A stretch of DNA of 64,000 bases from Saccharothrix algeriensis (GTDB taxonomy: Bacteria > Actinomycetota > Actinomycetes > Mycobacteriales > Pseudonocardiaceae). Below, in pieces: positions 1 to 7,909 of the stretch. The stretch covers positions 1,736,001 through 1,800,000 of the forward strand of contig NZ_JAFBCL010000001.1 of assembly GCF_016907655.1 (NCBI RefSeq), written 5' to 3'. The notes under the pieces were generated by a model. That model saw only the letters and a program-made list of their open reading frames with translations. It searched no databases and was not told where the DNA came from. The first letter of the stretch is position 1; each line of letters starts with the position of its first letter. Position numbers and translations under genes: made by a program.

Positions 1-140
1 GGACGGTCCGCGAAGATCAATTCGGGGCCGGGGTGCTTGCTGTCGCGCACAACTGTGGCCGCGCGGGCGACGGCCAGCTCCACGCAGTTGTTCCCCGCGC
101 CTGAATGCGAACTCCTACGCCACGTCTTCGTCGTGTTCAT
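1..140 (-). CDS. DUF397 domain protein (partial, runs off left edge)
   Basis: The reverse strand reads MNTTKTWRRSSHSGAGNNCVE and continues with AVARAATVVRDSKHPGPEL, the usual DUF397 pattern (W-R-S-S, N-C-V-E, R-D-S-K, G-P). Its ATG overlaps the stop of the upstream XRE regulator in an ATGA. DUF397 proteins are small partners encoded next to Scr1-type XRE/DUF5753 regulators in actinomycetes, and such pairs have been proposed to behave like toxin-antitoxin or developmental switches. The C-terminus lies outside the window, so length cannot be judged. Confidence 0.85.
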   Translation of the reverse strand, partial: MNTTKTWRRSSHSGAGNNCVELAVARAATVVRDSKHPGPELIFADR

Positions 141-991
141 GTTTCCTTCAGTGCGGTTGCCAGTTTCCTGATCAGTGAAGCCGACTCCTTGGGCGACAGA
201 GCGACCTCTCGTGCCATGTCCTCGAAGTGAAGCAGGTACTTCTCGACATCGGCGGGATTGTCCACCCACTTGCCTCCACCGGCGTACTCCAGGTACACGG
301 AGGAGGGATCGCCGGCGTCGAAGCGGAGTGCGGTGGCCCCGCCACCCGACATCGTGCCGTAAGCCCCGGCGCCGAAGGGGATCACCTGGATGGTGACGTT
401 GGTCTGCTTCGCCGTCTCCAGCAGGTGCGATAACTGGGCGAGCATGACCTCCCGCCCGCCCACGACCCGGTGCAGCGCGGCTTCGTCGATCACCGCGTGC
501 AGCCGGAGGCCCGGCAGCCGGCGCTGCCGGCTCGCCAGCGCCGCGACCGCCTGGTCCACCGGTACCGACGGGTCCAGGAAGCGCTGCCCCGCCAGGCGCA
601 CGGCGGAGGCGTACGCGGCGGTCTGGAGCAGGCCCGGGATCACGATCATCTCGATGGTGAGCACCTCCGTCGCGTCCGCCTCCTGGCGCGCGTAGGTGCG
701 CGCTTCGGGGGTGTACGCGGCGGCGTTGGCCAACCTGGTGCTGTCCTGCTTGGCGTCCTCCCACAGGGCTTCCGCTTCGCGCCGCTCGACGTCGGTCGCG
801 CCGTACAGCCCGAGCAGCGCGCCCAGCTCGGTCCAACTGGGACTGATGTACCCGTTCTCCATCCGGGACAGCGTCGACTGCGTCTTGCGGGTGAGCGCGT
901 GGTAGTCGATCTCGGTCTTGCCGGCCCGCTTGCGCAGCGCGTTGAGGAACTGCCCGAGCTTGCGCTTGCGTCGGGTTTGGACAGCTGCCAT
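137..991 (-). CDS. XRE-family regulator with DUF5753 (Scr1 type)
   Basis: This 284-residue DNA-binding protein has an N-terminal XRE helix-turn-helix at about residues 12-65, including TLSRMENGYISPSW. A DUF5753-type domain follows from about residue 100 (MIVIPGLLQTAAYA, then ASRQRRL). The architecture matches the large actinomycete Scr1 family, whose members control secondary metabolism or development together with a DUF397 partner. That partner follows directly with an ATGA overlap. The start codon sits in ACAGCTGCCAT on the reverse strand with an AGCGAGGAGCGATCC Shine-Dalgarno region upstream. Two palindromes 58-97 bp upstream are probable operators. What it controls is not evident. Confidence 0.9.
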   Translation of the reverse strand: MAAVQTRRKRKLGQFLNALRKRAGKTEIDYHALTRKTQSTLSRMENGYISPSWTELGALLGLYGATDVERREAEALWEDAKQDSTRLANAAAYTPEARTYARQEADATEVLTIEMIVIPGLLQTAAYASAVRLAGQRFLDPSVPVDQAVAALASRQRRLPGLRLHAVIDEAALHRVVGGREVMLAQLSHLLETAKQTNVTIQVIPFGAGAYGTMSGGGATALRFDAGDPSSVYLEYAGGGKWVDNPADVEKYLLHFEDMAREVALSPKESASLIRKLATALKET

Positions 992-1048
992 TCGGATCGC
1001 TCCTCGCTGAAAAGAACTGCGAACACCCTAGTCGGCCCACCGGCTGCC

Positions 1049-1088
1049 TCGAGTTCACTCGATGGAATGCTTATACGGTGCATAAGCA
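1049..1088. promoter_or_regulatory. Paired palindromes upstream of the XRE gene
   Basis: TCGAGT-TC-ACTCGA (1049-1062) is a perfect palindrome. TGCTTAT-N7-ATAAGCA (1068-1088) is a second inverted repeat six bases further on. They lie 58-97 bp upstream of the XRE start in an unusually AT-rich patch, where an autoregulatory operator and promoter would be expected. The 992-1359 gap holds these sites and the repeat at 1306-1359; no gene is seen in it. Confidence 0.45.
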
Positions 1089-1305
1089 CCCATTAAGATG
1101 AACCCCGCCGGTGGGGTTGCGCGGTCGCGGGTTGGGCGCTCGCGACGCACGCCACGCAGCACAGCCCCACCGGCCCGCGTCACCCCGTCGTCACCCCCCT
1201 CGCGACCGCAGTCGGTCCCCTGTACATCTCGCAGGTCCGGCCGCGGGACATCAAGGGATTTCACGACTCGCGCGAGGTGGGTCCGGCCTTCACCGCCCCC
1301 GGCCG

Positions 1306-1359
1306 GCGGTTGCGCAACCGCGCGACCGGGGCCGCGCGGTTGCGCAACCGCGCGACCGG
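1306..1359. repeat. Two 24-bp direct repeats, each with a perfect palindrome
   Basis: A 24-bp sequence occurs at 1306-1329 and again at 1336-1359, a period of 30 bp. Each copy contains the perfect 14-bp palindrome CGGTTGCGCAACCG (1307-1320 and 1337-1350). The second copy ends one base before the GNAT stop codon. It may act as a terminator-like or protein-binding repeat; there is no T tract. Confidence 0.7.
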
Positions 1360-1788
1360 TCACCGGTCCGACAGCACGCGGCTCATCCAGGTGGACGACT
1401 CGGCCTCGAAGCCGTGCCGCCGGTAGAAGCGGCGGGCCGCGTCGTTGGGCGCCTCGGTCTCCAGGAACACCTTGTGCACGCCCGCCTCCCGGCAGGCCGC
1501 CACGAGCGCGTCGACGACCCGGCCGCCCACGCCGCCGCCCCGGTTGCGCACGAAGAACTCGTCGAGCAGCGCGTCCCGGCCGCCGGACTCCAGGGAGTAG
1601 CCCCACGTCAGCACGGCGTAGCCGGTGTCGAACAACCAGACCTGCCCGTACCGGTCGTCGGCGAGCAGCGGTCCGAGGGCGGCCGTCAGGCGGTCTTCGT
1701 CGTACTCGTGCCCGTCCACGGCGTAGAACTCCCGCACCAGGGGCAGGATGTTCGGAAGGTCCGATGTGGAGGCTCGTCGGATCGTCAC
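1360..1788 (-). CDS. GNAT-family N-acetyltransferase
   Basis: The product transfers an acyl group from acyl-CoA to an unknown substrate. The chosen GTG start (TIRRASTSDLPNILPLVREF) begins at the first GNAT strand. The acetyl-CoA loop is seen as FFVRNRGGGVGGRVVDAL and motif B as NDAARRFYRRHGFEAES near the C-terminus. A GTG at 1848 would add 20 residues (MDRWQPNELRR...) that do not look conserved; neither start has a strong Shine-Dalgarno. It is transcribed divergently from the ABC exporter genes, with TCGAA-N9-TTCGA at 1898-1916 between them. The substrate cannot be predicted. Confidence 0.8.
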   Translation of the reverse strand: MTIRRASTSDLPNILPLVREFYAVDGHEYDEDRLTAALGPLLADDRYGQVWLFDTGYAVLTWGYSLESGGRDALLDEFFVRNRGGGVGGRVVDALVAACREAGVHKVFLETEAPNDAARRFYRRHGFEAESSTWMSRVLSDR

Positions 1789-1897
1789 ACCACGCAGCGC
1801 ACACCGTTTCGGCGATCGACGCAACTCATTGGGCTGCCACCGGTCCACCCGAGGGACGCTCGTCTTGTGAATGCGTCACTGAACGCGCAGGTGGCGG

Positions 1898-1916
1898 TCG
1901 AATTTGGACCGTTCGA
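1898..1916. promoter_or_regulatory. Inverted repeat TCGAA-N9-TTCGA in a divergent promoter
   Basis: The site lies between the GNAT gene (minus) and the ABC exporter genes (plus), 40 bp before the ATPase start. Arms are 5 bp. Spacing is wrong for a LexA box, which needs a 6-bp gap between TCGAA and TTCGA. It is only a weak operator candidate. Confidence 0.25.
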
Positions 1917-1955
1917 GTGAAAAATGCCCCGCAATTGTCGTACCCAGGGTTCATC

Positions 1956-2930
1956 ATGGCCCCCATGGCAGACGCAATCGTGGCCGAAGGGCTGGTCAAG
2001 CGGTACGGGTCGGTGGTCGCCTTGGACGGCCTCGACCTCGTGGTCCCCGAGGGCACCGTCATGGGACTGCTCGGCCCCAACGGCGCGGGCAAGACGACTA
2101 CGGTCCGCGTGCTCACCACGCTGCTGGAGCACGACGAGGGCCGGGCGAGGGTGGCGGGGCTGGACGTGGTGTCCGACGCCGCGGAGCTGCGCCGCCGCAT
2201 CGGGCTGTCCGGCCAGTACGCGGCGGTCGACGAGAACCTGACCGGGTTCGAGAACCTCGACATGGTCGGGCGGCTCTACCACCTGGGCAAGAGGAGCAGC
2301 CGGGAGCGGGCGCGCGAGCTGCTGGAGCGGTTCGACCTGGTCGACGCCGCGGACCGCCCGGTGAAGGGCTACTCCGGCGGCATGCGCCGCCGGCTGGACC
2401 TGGCGGGCGCGCTGGTGGCGAAGCCGAGCGTGCTGTTCCTGGACGAGCCGACCACGGGCCTGGACCCGCGCAGCCGGCTGGGCATGTGGGACGTGATCGA
2501 GGAGCTGGTCGCGGGCGGCACCACGCTGCTGCTGACCACGCAGTACCTGGAGGAGGCCGACCGCCTGGCCGACGAGATCGCGGTCATCGACCACGGCCGC
2601 GTCATCGCGCTGGGCACCGCCGACGAGCTGAAGGCGCAGGTCGGCGGCGAGCGGCTGGAGCTGTCGGTGGGCTCGGCGCAGGACGCGGCCAAGGCCCGCG
2701 AGGTGCTCGCGCCGCTGGCGATCGGCGAGGTGGCGGTCGACGAGCGCGGCCACCGGCTGACCGTGCCGGTCGCGGGCGGCGCGGAGGTGCTGGTGGACGG
2801 CATCCGCCGGCTGGACGCCGAAGCGATCAAGGTGCTCGACATCGGGCTGCGCAGGCCGACGCTGGACGACGTGTTCCTGTCGCTGACCGGGCACGCCGCC
2901 GAGGAGGAGCAGGGGGAGCAGGGGGAATGA
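1956..2930 (+). CDS. ABC exporter ATPase, daunorubicin-resistance (DrrA) type
   Basis: This 324-residue cytoplasmic ATPase energises the membrane protein encoded next. It shows Walker A GPNGAGKTT, signature YSGGMRRRLDLAGAL, Walker B VLFLDEPTTGLD and an H-loop replaced by Q (LLLTTQYLEEADRLAD), as is usual for DrrA. The C-terminal extension, ending RRPTLDDVFLSLTGHAAEE, is typical of DrrA-like proteins. The ATG at 1956 follows an AGGG Shine-Dalgarno; a second ATG at 1965 is possible. The stop overlaps the permease start (ATGA). It likely exports a hydrophobic compound or drug, but no biosynthetic genes are nearby to name it. Confidence 0.93.
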   Translation: MAPMADAIVAEGLVKRYGSVVALDGLDLVVPEGTVMGLLGPNGAGKTTTVRVLTTLLEHDEGRARVAGLDVVSDAAELRRRIGLSGQYAAVDENLTGFENLDMVGRLYHLGKRSSRERARELLERFDLVDAADRPVKGYSGGMRRRLDLAGALVAKPSVLFLDEPTTGLDPRSRLGMWDVIEELVAGGTTLLLTTQYLEEADRLADEIAVIDHGRVIALGTADELKAQVGGERLELSVGSAQDAAKAREVLAPLAIGEVAVDERGHRLTVPVAGGAEVLVDGIRRLDAEAIKVLDIGLRRPTLDDVFLSLTGHAAEEEQGEQGE

Positions 2931-3730
2931 GCACCATCGTGCAGGCGCTGGGTGACGGCGCGGTCGTCGCCAAGCGAAATCTCATCAAGGTCAAGCGGGT
3001 GCCCGACCTGCTGGTCGCCTCGACGCTGGCGCCCATCATGTTCGTGCTGCTGTTCTCGTACGTGTTCGGCGGGTCGATCGACATCCCCGGCATGGACTAC
3101 CGCGAGTTCCTGATGGCCGGGATCTTCGCGCAGACCATGGTGTTCGGCGCGACCATCACCGGCAGCGGCCTGGCCGACGACATGCAGAAGGGCGTCATCG
3201 ACCGCTTCCGCTCGCTGCCGATGGCGCGCTCGGCGGTGCTGATCGGGCGGACGACGTCGGACCTGGCGAACAACGTCATCGTCATCACCGTGATGTCGGT
3301 CACCGGCCTGCTGGTGGGGTGGCGCATCCACTCGTCGTTCTTCGAGGCGCTGGCCGGTTTCGCGCTGCTGCTGCTGTTCGCCTACGCGGTGTCGTGGGGC
3401 ATGGCGATCGTGGGCCTGATGGTGCGCAGCCCGGAGGTGTTCAACAACGCCAGCTTCATCGTGATCTTCCCGCTGACGTTCATCGCCAACACCTTCGTGC
3501 AGGAGAGCAGGCTGCCCGGCGTCCTGAAGGTCTTCGCCGAGTGGAACCCGGTCTCGGCGGTCACCCAGGCGGCCCGGGAGCTGTTCGGGAACACGAACCC
3601 CGCGTTCCCGCCGCCGGACGTCTGGTCGCTGCGGCACCCGGTCCTGATGACCCTGATCTGGGTGGTGGTCTTCCTGGCCGTCTTCGTGCCCCTGGCCACC
3701 CGCCAGTACCGCAAGGCGGTCAGCCGCTAG
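2927..3730 (+). CDS. ABC-2 type exporter permease, DrrB type
   Basis: This 267-residue integral membrane protein has about six hydrophobic segments, starting at LLVASTLAPIMFVLLFSYVF and ending at LMTLIWVVVFLAVFVPLAT. The ABC-2 signature is present as GVIDRFRSLPMARSAVLIGR after FAQTMVFGATITGSGLADD. NPVSAVTQAARELFG near the end is characteristic of DrrB-type permeases. It overlaps the ATPase gene by 4 bp, so the two are translationally coupled and form one exporter. A strong hairpin follows at 3735. Confidence 0.92.
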   Translation: MSTIVQALGDGAVVAKRNLIKVKRVPDLLVASTLAPIMFVLLFSYVFGGSIDIPGMDYREFLMAGIFAQTMVFGATITGSGLADDMQKGVIDRFRSLPMARSAVLIGRTTSDLANNVIVITVMSVTGLLVGWRIHSSFFEALAGFALLLLFAYAVSWGMAIVGLMVRSPEVFNNASFIVIFPLTFIANTFVQESRLPGVLKVFAEWNPVSAVTQAARELFGNTNPAFPPPDVWSLRHPVLMTLIWVVVFLAVFVPLATRQYRKAVSR

Positions 3731-3734
3731 CCGG

Positions 3735-3766
3735 TCCCGGGCGCCCTCCCCGGGGGGCGCCCGGGA
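3735..3766 (+). terminator. Hairpin terminator after the DrrAB-type genes
   Basis: TCCCGGGCGCC (3735-3745) pairs perfectly with GGCGCCCGGGA (3756-3766) across a 10-base loop, five bases after the permease stop. There is no T tract, as is common in actinomycetes. The rest of the 3731-4062 gap shows no gene, only the promoter region of rtcB. Confidence 0.65.
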
Positions 3767-4062
3767 CAGCCGGTTCACCGGGCGGCGGCCCGCCCCGGGT
3801 GGTGCACAGCGCGTCGGTCGGCGTGGGCGCCGGGTCGCCCTGCGCGACAGGTCCATTCGGGTGCAGCACGGCACGGGACGACCGGGGCGGAATGGGAAAG
3901 GGGGCGATGTGTTGCAGGTTGGAGAAAAGCGCTCCCGCTGATCGAGAGGTCGGGCCGGGATCGGCGGTGGGACGCGCGTCGCGCGGTCCGGGCGGCCGGT
4001 GCGCGCGGGTGCGGGCGTGCCGCGGCGAGGACGAGTGGCGGGGCGGGCCTACGCTTCGTGCC

Positions 4063-5217
4063 ATGGCTGCGACCACGGTCCCCGGTGGGGTTGTCGACAT
4101 CCGGCTCTGGGCCGACCCGGCCGAGGTCGAGGAACAGGCGCTGCGGCAGCTGCGCAACATCGCCTCGCTGCCCTGGGCGGTCAAGCACGTCGCCGTGATG
4201 CCGGACGTGCACTACGGCCTCGGCGCCACCGTCGGGTCCGTCATCGCGCTGAAGGACGCCGTGTCACCGGCGGCGGTCGGCGTGGACATCGGGTGCGGCA
4301 TGACTGCGGTCCGGACGTCGCTGGGCGCCGACGACCTGCCGGCGAGCCTGCACCCGCTGCGCACCGCGCTGGAGGCGGCGGTGCCGGTCGGGTTCGCCGT
4401 GCACGACGAGCCGGTCGTCGCGCCCGACGCGTTCTGGGACGGGTTCGAGCGGCTGACCCCGTCCGTGCGGTTGGACCGGGCGCTGCGGCAGGTCGGCACG
4501 CTGGGCGGCGGCAACCACTTCCTGGAGGTCTGCCTGGACACCGACGACCGGGTCTGGGTCATGCTGCACTCCGGGTCCCGGGGCATCGGCAACGAGCTGG
4601 CCAAGCACCACATCTCGGTCGCCCGGAAGCTGGCGCACAACGCCGAGCTGCCCGACCCGGACCTCGCCGTGTTCCTCGCCGGCACGCCGGAGATGGCCGC
4701 CTACCGGCACGACCTGTACTGGGCGCAGGAGTACGCGCGGCGCAACCGGGCCGCGATGCTGGGGCTGGTCCGCGACGTGCTGCGGCGGTGGTTCCCCCGC
4801 ATCGGCTTCGACGAGCCGATCAGCGCGCACCACAACTACGTCTCCGAGGAGCACCACTTCGGGGAGGACGTCCTGGTGACGCGCAAGGGCGCGATCCGGG
4901 CCCGCAAGGGCGAGCTGGGGATCATCCCGGGTTCGATGGGCACCGGCTCGTACATCGTGCGGGGCCTGGGCAACCCGGACTCCTTCGAGTCCGCCTCGCA
5001 CGGCGCCGGGCGGCGGATGTCGCGGACGAAGGCCCGCAAGACGTTCACCGCCGCCGACCTCGCGGCGCAGACGGCCGGGGTCGAGTGCCGCAAGGACGCG
5101 GGCGTGGTGGACGAGATCCCGGCCGCCTACAAGGACTTGGACTCGGTCATCGCGCGGCAGAGCGATCTCGTGGAGGTCGTGACCCGGCTCAAGCAGGTGG
5201 TGTGCATCAAGGGCTAG
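4063..5217 (+). CDS. rtcB: RtcB-family RNA ligase
   Basis: RtcB joins RNA 2',3'-cyclic phosphate (or 3'-phosphate) ends to 5'-OH ends using GTP and Mn2+. Nearly the whole protein is the RtcB fold: MPDVHYGLGATVGS, GVDIGCGM (metal Cys), GTLGGGNHFLEV, MLHSGSRGIGNELA, HHNYVSEE, RKGAIRARKGELGIIPGSMGTGSY and SHGAGRRMSR, the last containing the His that is guanylylated in characterised RtcB. At 384 residues it is near the short bacterial type. It is monocistronic, with no archease, RtcA or RtcR nearby. A role in tRNA or mRNA repair is inferred from the family. Confidence 0.95.
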   Translation: MAATTVPGGVVDIRLWADPAEVEEQALRQLRNIASLPWAVKHVAVMPDVHYGLGATVGSVIALKDAVSPAAVGVDIGCGMTAVRTSLGADDLPASLHPLRTALEAAVPVGFAVHDEPVVAPDAFWDGFERLTPSVRLDRALRQVGTLGGGNHFLEVCLDTDDRVWVMLHSGSRGIGNELAKHHISVARKLAHNAELPDPDLAVFLAGTPEMAAYRHDLYWAQEYARRNRAAMLGLVRDVLRRWFPRIGFDEPISAHHNYVSEEHHFGEDVLVTRKGAIRARKGELGIIPGSMGTGSYIVRGLGNPDSFESASHGAGRRMSRTKARKTFTAADLAAQTAGVECRKDAGVVDEIPAAYKDLDSVIARQSDLVEVVTRLKQVVCIKG

Positions 5218-5280
5218 ACGAGGTTTGCCCCTGTACCGCAACGGAAACCCGGTGGGCATCGAGAGCCCTAGGAGGCAAAG

Positions 5281-5886
5281 ATGTCCACCGGCACCATCAT
5301 CGGCGTGGTCGTCGTCGTGCTGGTCGTCGTGGCGGCGATCGCCGTGCTGTCGCGGTTCTTCTTGCAGCGCAAGAGGTTGCGCACGAAATTCGGCCCCGAG
5401 TACGAGCGGGCGCTGGCGCGCAACGACAACCGGATGGCGGCGGAGCGGGAGCTGGTCGAGCGGGAGCGCGAGCACTCGAAGCTCGAACTGCGCCCGCTGA
5501 CCCCGGTGACGCGCGAGAGCTACGCGCGCAACTGGACGCGCATCCAGGAGCAGTTCGTGGACGCGCCGTCCACCGCGGTGACCCAGGCGGACCGGCTGGT
5601 GACCGACCTGATGGCCGAACGCGGTTACCCCACCGAGGGGTACGAGCGGCAGGCTTCGCTGCTCTCCGTGGAGCACGCCGACACCCTCGACCACTACCAC
5701 GAGGCGCACGCCATCTCCGAGCGGCAGGGCCGCGGTAAAGCGTCCACAGAGGACCTCCGGACGGCGATGGTGCACTACCGCACGTTGTTCCAGGACCTGC
5801 TGGAGGACGGATCGAAGGGCGGCGCCGAAGGCCGGGCCGCCGACCGGGCCGCTGACCACCGGACCCGCACGGAAGGAGCGCGGTGA
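5281..5886 (+). CDS. Membrane-anchored protein of unknown function, paralogue of the next gene
   Basis: The 201-residue product starts with one N-terminal membrane segment (about residues 5-27, IIGVVVVVLVVVAAIAVLS) followed by basic residues (QRKRLRTK), suggesting the rest is cytoplasmic. The remainder is charged and helical, with a coiled-coil-prone stretch around residues 45-65. The segment from YARNWTRIQEQFVDAPSTAV to YRTLFQDLLED resembles the C-terminus of the next gene. The start is backed by an AGGAGG five bases upstream of ATG. It overlaps the next gene as TGATG. I do not recognise a function. Confidence 0.8.
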   Translation: MSTGTIIGVVVVVLVVVAAIAVLSRFFLQRKRLRTKFGPEYERALARNDNRMAAERELVEREREHSKLELRPLTPVTRESYARNWTRIQEQFVDAPSTAVTQADRLVTDLMAERGYPTEGYERQASLLSVEHADTLDHYHEAHAISERQGRGKASTEDLRTAMVHYRTLFQDLLEDGSKGGAEGRAADRAADHRTRTEGAR

Positions 5887-6608
5887 TGACCGAACGCCTC
5901 ACGACCGAGGACCTCGTCCCGCACGGGAAGCGGGAGGACCGCGTTCCCGGGCACGAGCAGGGCGGCCAGGTCGCGTACGGCGGGCCGGAGGACGGCTACG
6001 ACCACCGGGCCGACGACCACCGCGCCGACGACCGGCGGGTCGACGCCGCTCCGGTGGACTACGACCGGATCAGTGACGACCGGGTCGACGACGGCCGGGT
6101 CGACGACAGCCGAATTCACGACGGCGGGATCCACGACAACGGGATCCACGACAGCGGGATCCGCGACGGCGAGGTCCACGACAACGGGATCGACGGCCGC
6201 GGTCACGACGGCGGTCAGGTCGACGGCCACGTGGACGGCGACCGCGTGGACGGCGACCGGTTCGCGGCGGACGACCGCTTCGACGGCGAGCCGGCGCGCG
6301 AGCCCGCCGAGGGGCAGGCGGACGTCGAGCGGGGCGAGGGCGAAGCCCTCTTCACCACCGACGAGGCGGGCGGCTACCGGAGCGAGTGGCGTGCCCTGCA
6401 AGCGGACTTCGTGGACGACCCGCGTGACGCCGTGCGCCGGGCGGACGAGCTGGTCGCGCAGGTGATCCAGAGCCTGGCGACCACGTTTGCCGAGCACAAG
6501 CGCTCGCTGGAGGGGCAGTGGCAGGAAGGCGGGCAGGCCGACACGGAGGAGTTGCGGCTCGCGCTGCGGCGCTACCGCTCGTTCTTCGACCGCCTGCTGT
6601 CGGTGTGA
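5886..6608 (+). CDS. Asp-rich protein of unknown function with a paralogous C-terminal domain
   Basis: This acidic protein has about 240 residues. Residues 1-130 are low-complexity and very rich in Asp, Gly and His with a short repeated pattern (DDRVDDGRVDDSRIHDGGIH and on), probably disordered. The last 90 residues (YRSEWRALQADFVDDPRDAV ... YRSFFDRLLSV) resemble the C-terminal half of the preceding protein, including the W-x3-Q-x2-FVD-P and ADxLV motifs. The ATG is coupled to the upstream stop (TGATG); a GTG three bases earlier is also possible. The DNA of the repeat is itself repetitive, so length may vary between strains. Function is unknown. Confidence 0.78.
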   Translation: MTERLTTEDLVPHGKREDRVPGHEQGGQVAYGGPEDGYDHRADDHRADDRRVDAAPVDYDRISDDRVDDGRVDDSRIHDGGIHDNGIHDSGIRDGEVHDNGIDGRGHDGGQVDGHVDGDRVDGDRFAADDRFDGEPAREPAEGQADVERGEGEALFTTDEAGGYRSEWRALQADFVDDPRDAVRRADELVAQVIQSLATTFAEHKRSLEGQWQEGGQADTEELRLALRRYRSFFDRLLSV

Positions 6609-6614
6609 GCCACC

Positions 6615-6650
6615 CCGTGGTGCGTCCGGCGACCCGGGCGCACCACGGGT
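6615..6650. terminator. Bidirectional hairpin terminator
   Basis: CCCGTGGTGCG (6615-6625) pairs perfectly with CGCACCACGGG (6640-6650). It sits between two genes that converge on it, so it can serve both strands. Confidence 0.7.
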
Positions 6651-6661
6651 GACGTCGCCCC

Positions 6662-6988
6662 TCAGCCGGGCAGCTCCCGGATCTCCATCTCCAGCACGTC
6701 GATCTCGTCGGTGATCGCCTCGTCCAGCATCCGGTCGAGCAGCTCCGAGCAGTCGTGCGCGTCCACGCCGAACCGCGGCACCTGCTCCCACCACACGGCG
6801 GGGTTGTTCCAGAACGACCCGGAACCCTGGTCGACGCCCGCGAGGCAGCGCAGCCGCAGGTCGTCCTCGGGCAACCGCCGGACGTAGTCGATGAACCGCG
6901 CGAGCGCCCGCGGGTCCCGGACCGGCACGGCGCCGTAGCCCCGCAGGCAGTCCTCCAGCTCCGCCAGGAACTCCTCTTTGAACGTCAA
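6662..6988 (-). CDS. Small acidic protein of unknown function
   Basis: About 108 residues, acidic, with no membrane segment. The core reads LTFKEEFLAELEDCLRGYG, then RALARFIDYVRRLPEDDLR, and the C-terminus is strongly acidic (DEAITDEIDVLEMEIRELPG). I chose the TTG start at 6988 because the sequence becomes protein-like exactly there and a G-rich stretch precedes it; upstream in-frame sequence is low-complexity. It is a lone gene converging with the paralogous pair. No family was recognised. Confidence 0.6.
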   Translation of the reverse strand: MTFKEEFLAELEDCLRGYGAVPVRDPRALARFIDYVRRLPEDDLRLRCLAGVDQGSGSFWNNPAVWWEQVPRFGVDAHDCSELLDRMLDEAITDEIDVLEMEIRELPG

Positions 6989-7111
6989 GGCACACCCCCC
7001 GCTTCCCCCGCGCCGTTGCGGGTGAGGAGCACTCACTTCCCGAGCACCAACGGTACTACCGCAGGGGCACGCCGCAGTGCCTGCCAATGGGCGCTATCAG
7101 CTCACGCTTGG

Positions 7112-7909
7112 CTAACGTTCGGCGGCGCGCGGGCGAACGGCGCCCAACGCCACCAGGCCGGCCAGCGTGATCCCCAGCAGCAGCACGGTCGACGCGGACG
7201 CGGCGAACACCTGGCCCCGGTCGGTCAGCGCGAAGACGCTCACCGGCAGCGTCCGCCAGTCCGGCGGGTACAGCATGATCGTCGCGCCCACCTCCCCCAT
7301 CGACAGCGCCAGCCCCAGCGACGCCGACGCCGACATCGCGGGCAGCAGCACGGGCACCCGGACGCGCCACAGCACGCGCGGCGGAGCCGCGCCCAGGCTC
7401 GCCGCCACCGCCGCCAGCAGGGGGTCGGCCCGGCGCTGGGCCGCCGACACGACGCTGAACGCGAAGGGCAGCAGGATCACCAGGTGCGCCACCAGGACGA
7501 TCCACCGCGTCCCGTTGAGCGGCAGCGGCGGCCGGCTGAAGGCGACCAGCAGCCCCAGGCCCACCACCACGGACGGCACGGCCAGCGGCAGGTGCGCCGC
7601 CGCGTCGAGGACCCGCCGCACCGCGCGGGGCGCCCGCGCCGAGCCCAGCGCGAGCCACGTCCCGAGCACGACCGCGGCCAGCGCCGCGATCACCGCCGTC
7701 TGGGCGCTCACCAGCGCGCTGGCCACCGCCTCGCCGCGGACCGCCTCCGCCAGGTGCTCCCCGGTCAGGTCGGACGGCAGCACGCCGTTCCACGACCCGG
7801 CGACCGACGCCAGCGCGATCATCGCCAGCGGCGCCACCACGACGACCGCGAACAGCACCGCGAACAGCGCGATGGCGACAGCGCGGCTACGCCGCGTCCA
7901 CAGCAGCAC
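7112..7909 (-). CDS. ABC importer permease 2 (PhnV-like, phosphonate/AEP type)
   Basis: This inner-membrane permease has 265 residues and about six membrane segments, starting AVAIALFAVLFAVVVVAPLA. The cytoplasmic EAA-type loop is AASLGAAPPRVLWRVRVPVL and couples it to the ATPase. GEVGATIMLYPPDWRTLPV is typical of the 2-aminoethylphosphonate PhnV group. The GTG start at 7909 has GGGGGAGGG just upstream and lies 23 bp inside the preceding permease gene. It is the last gene of the phosphonate operon. Confidence 0.88.
   Translation of the reverse strand: MLLWTRRSRAVAIALFAVLFAVVVVAPLAMIALASVAGSWNGVLPSDLTGEHLAEAVRGEAVASALVSAQTAVIAALAAVVLGTWLALGSARAPRAVRRVLDAAAHLPLAVPSVVVGLGLLVAFSRPPLPLNGTRWIVLVAHLVILLPFAFSVVSAAQRRADPLLAAVAASLGAAPPRVLWRVRVPVLLPAMSASASLGLALSMGEVGATIMLYPPDWRTLPVSVFALTDRGQVFAASASTVLLLGITLAGLVALGAVRPRAAER

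Noticed and set aside
1898-1916. LexA box between the GNAT and ABC exporter genes
   Set aside because: TCGAA and TTCGA are present but 9 bp apart, three more than a LexA box allows.
1098-1955. N-terminal extension of the DrrA-type ATPase
   Set aside because: The in-frame sequence is Arg/Pro-rich, opposite the GNAT gene, and a good start with Shine-Dalgarno lies at 1956.
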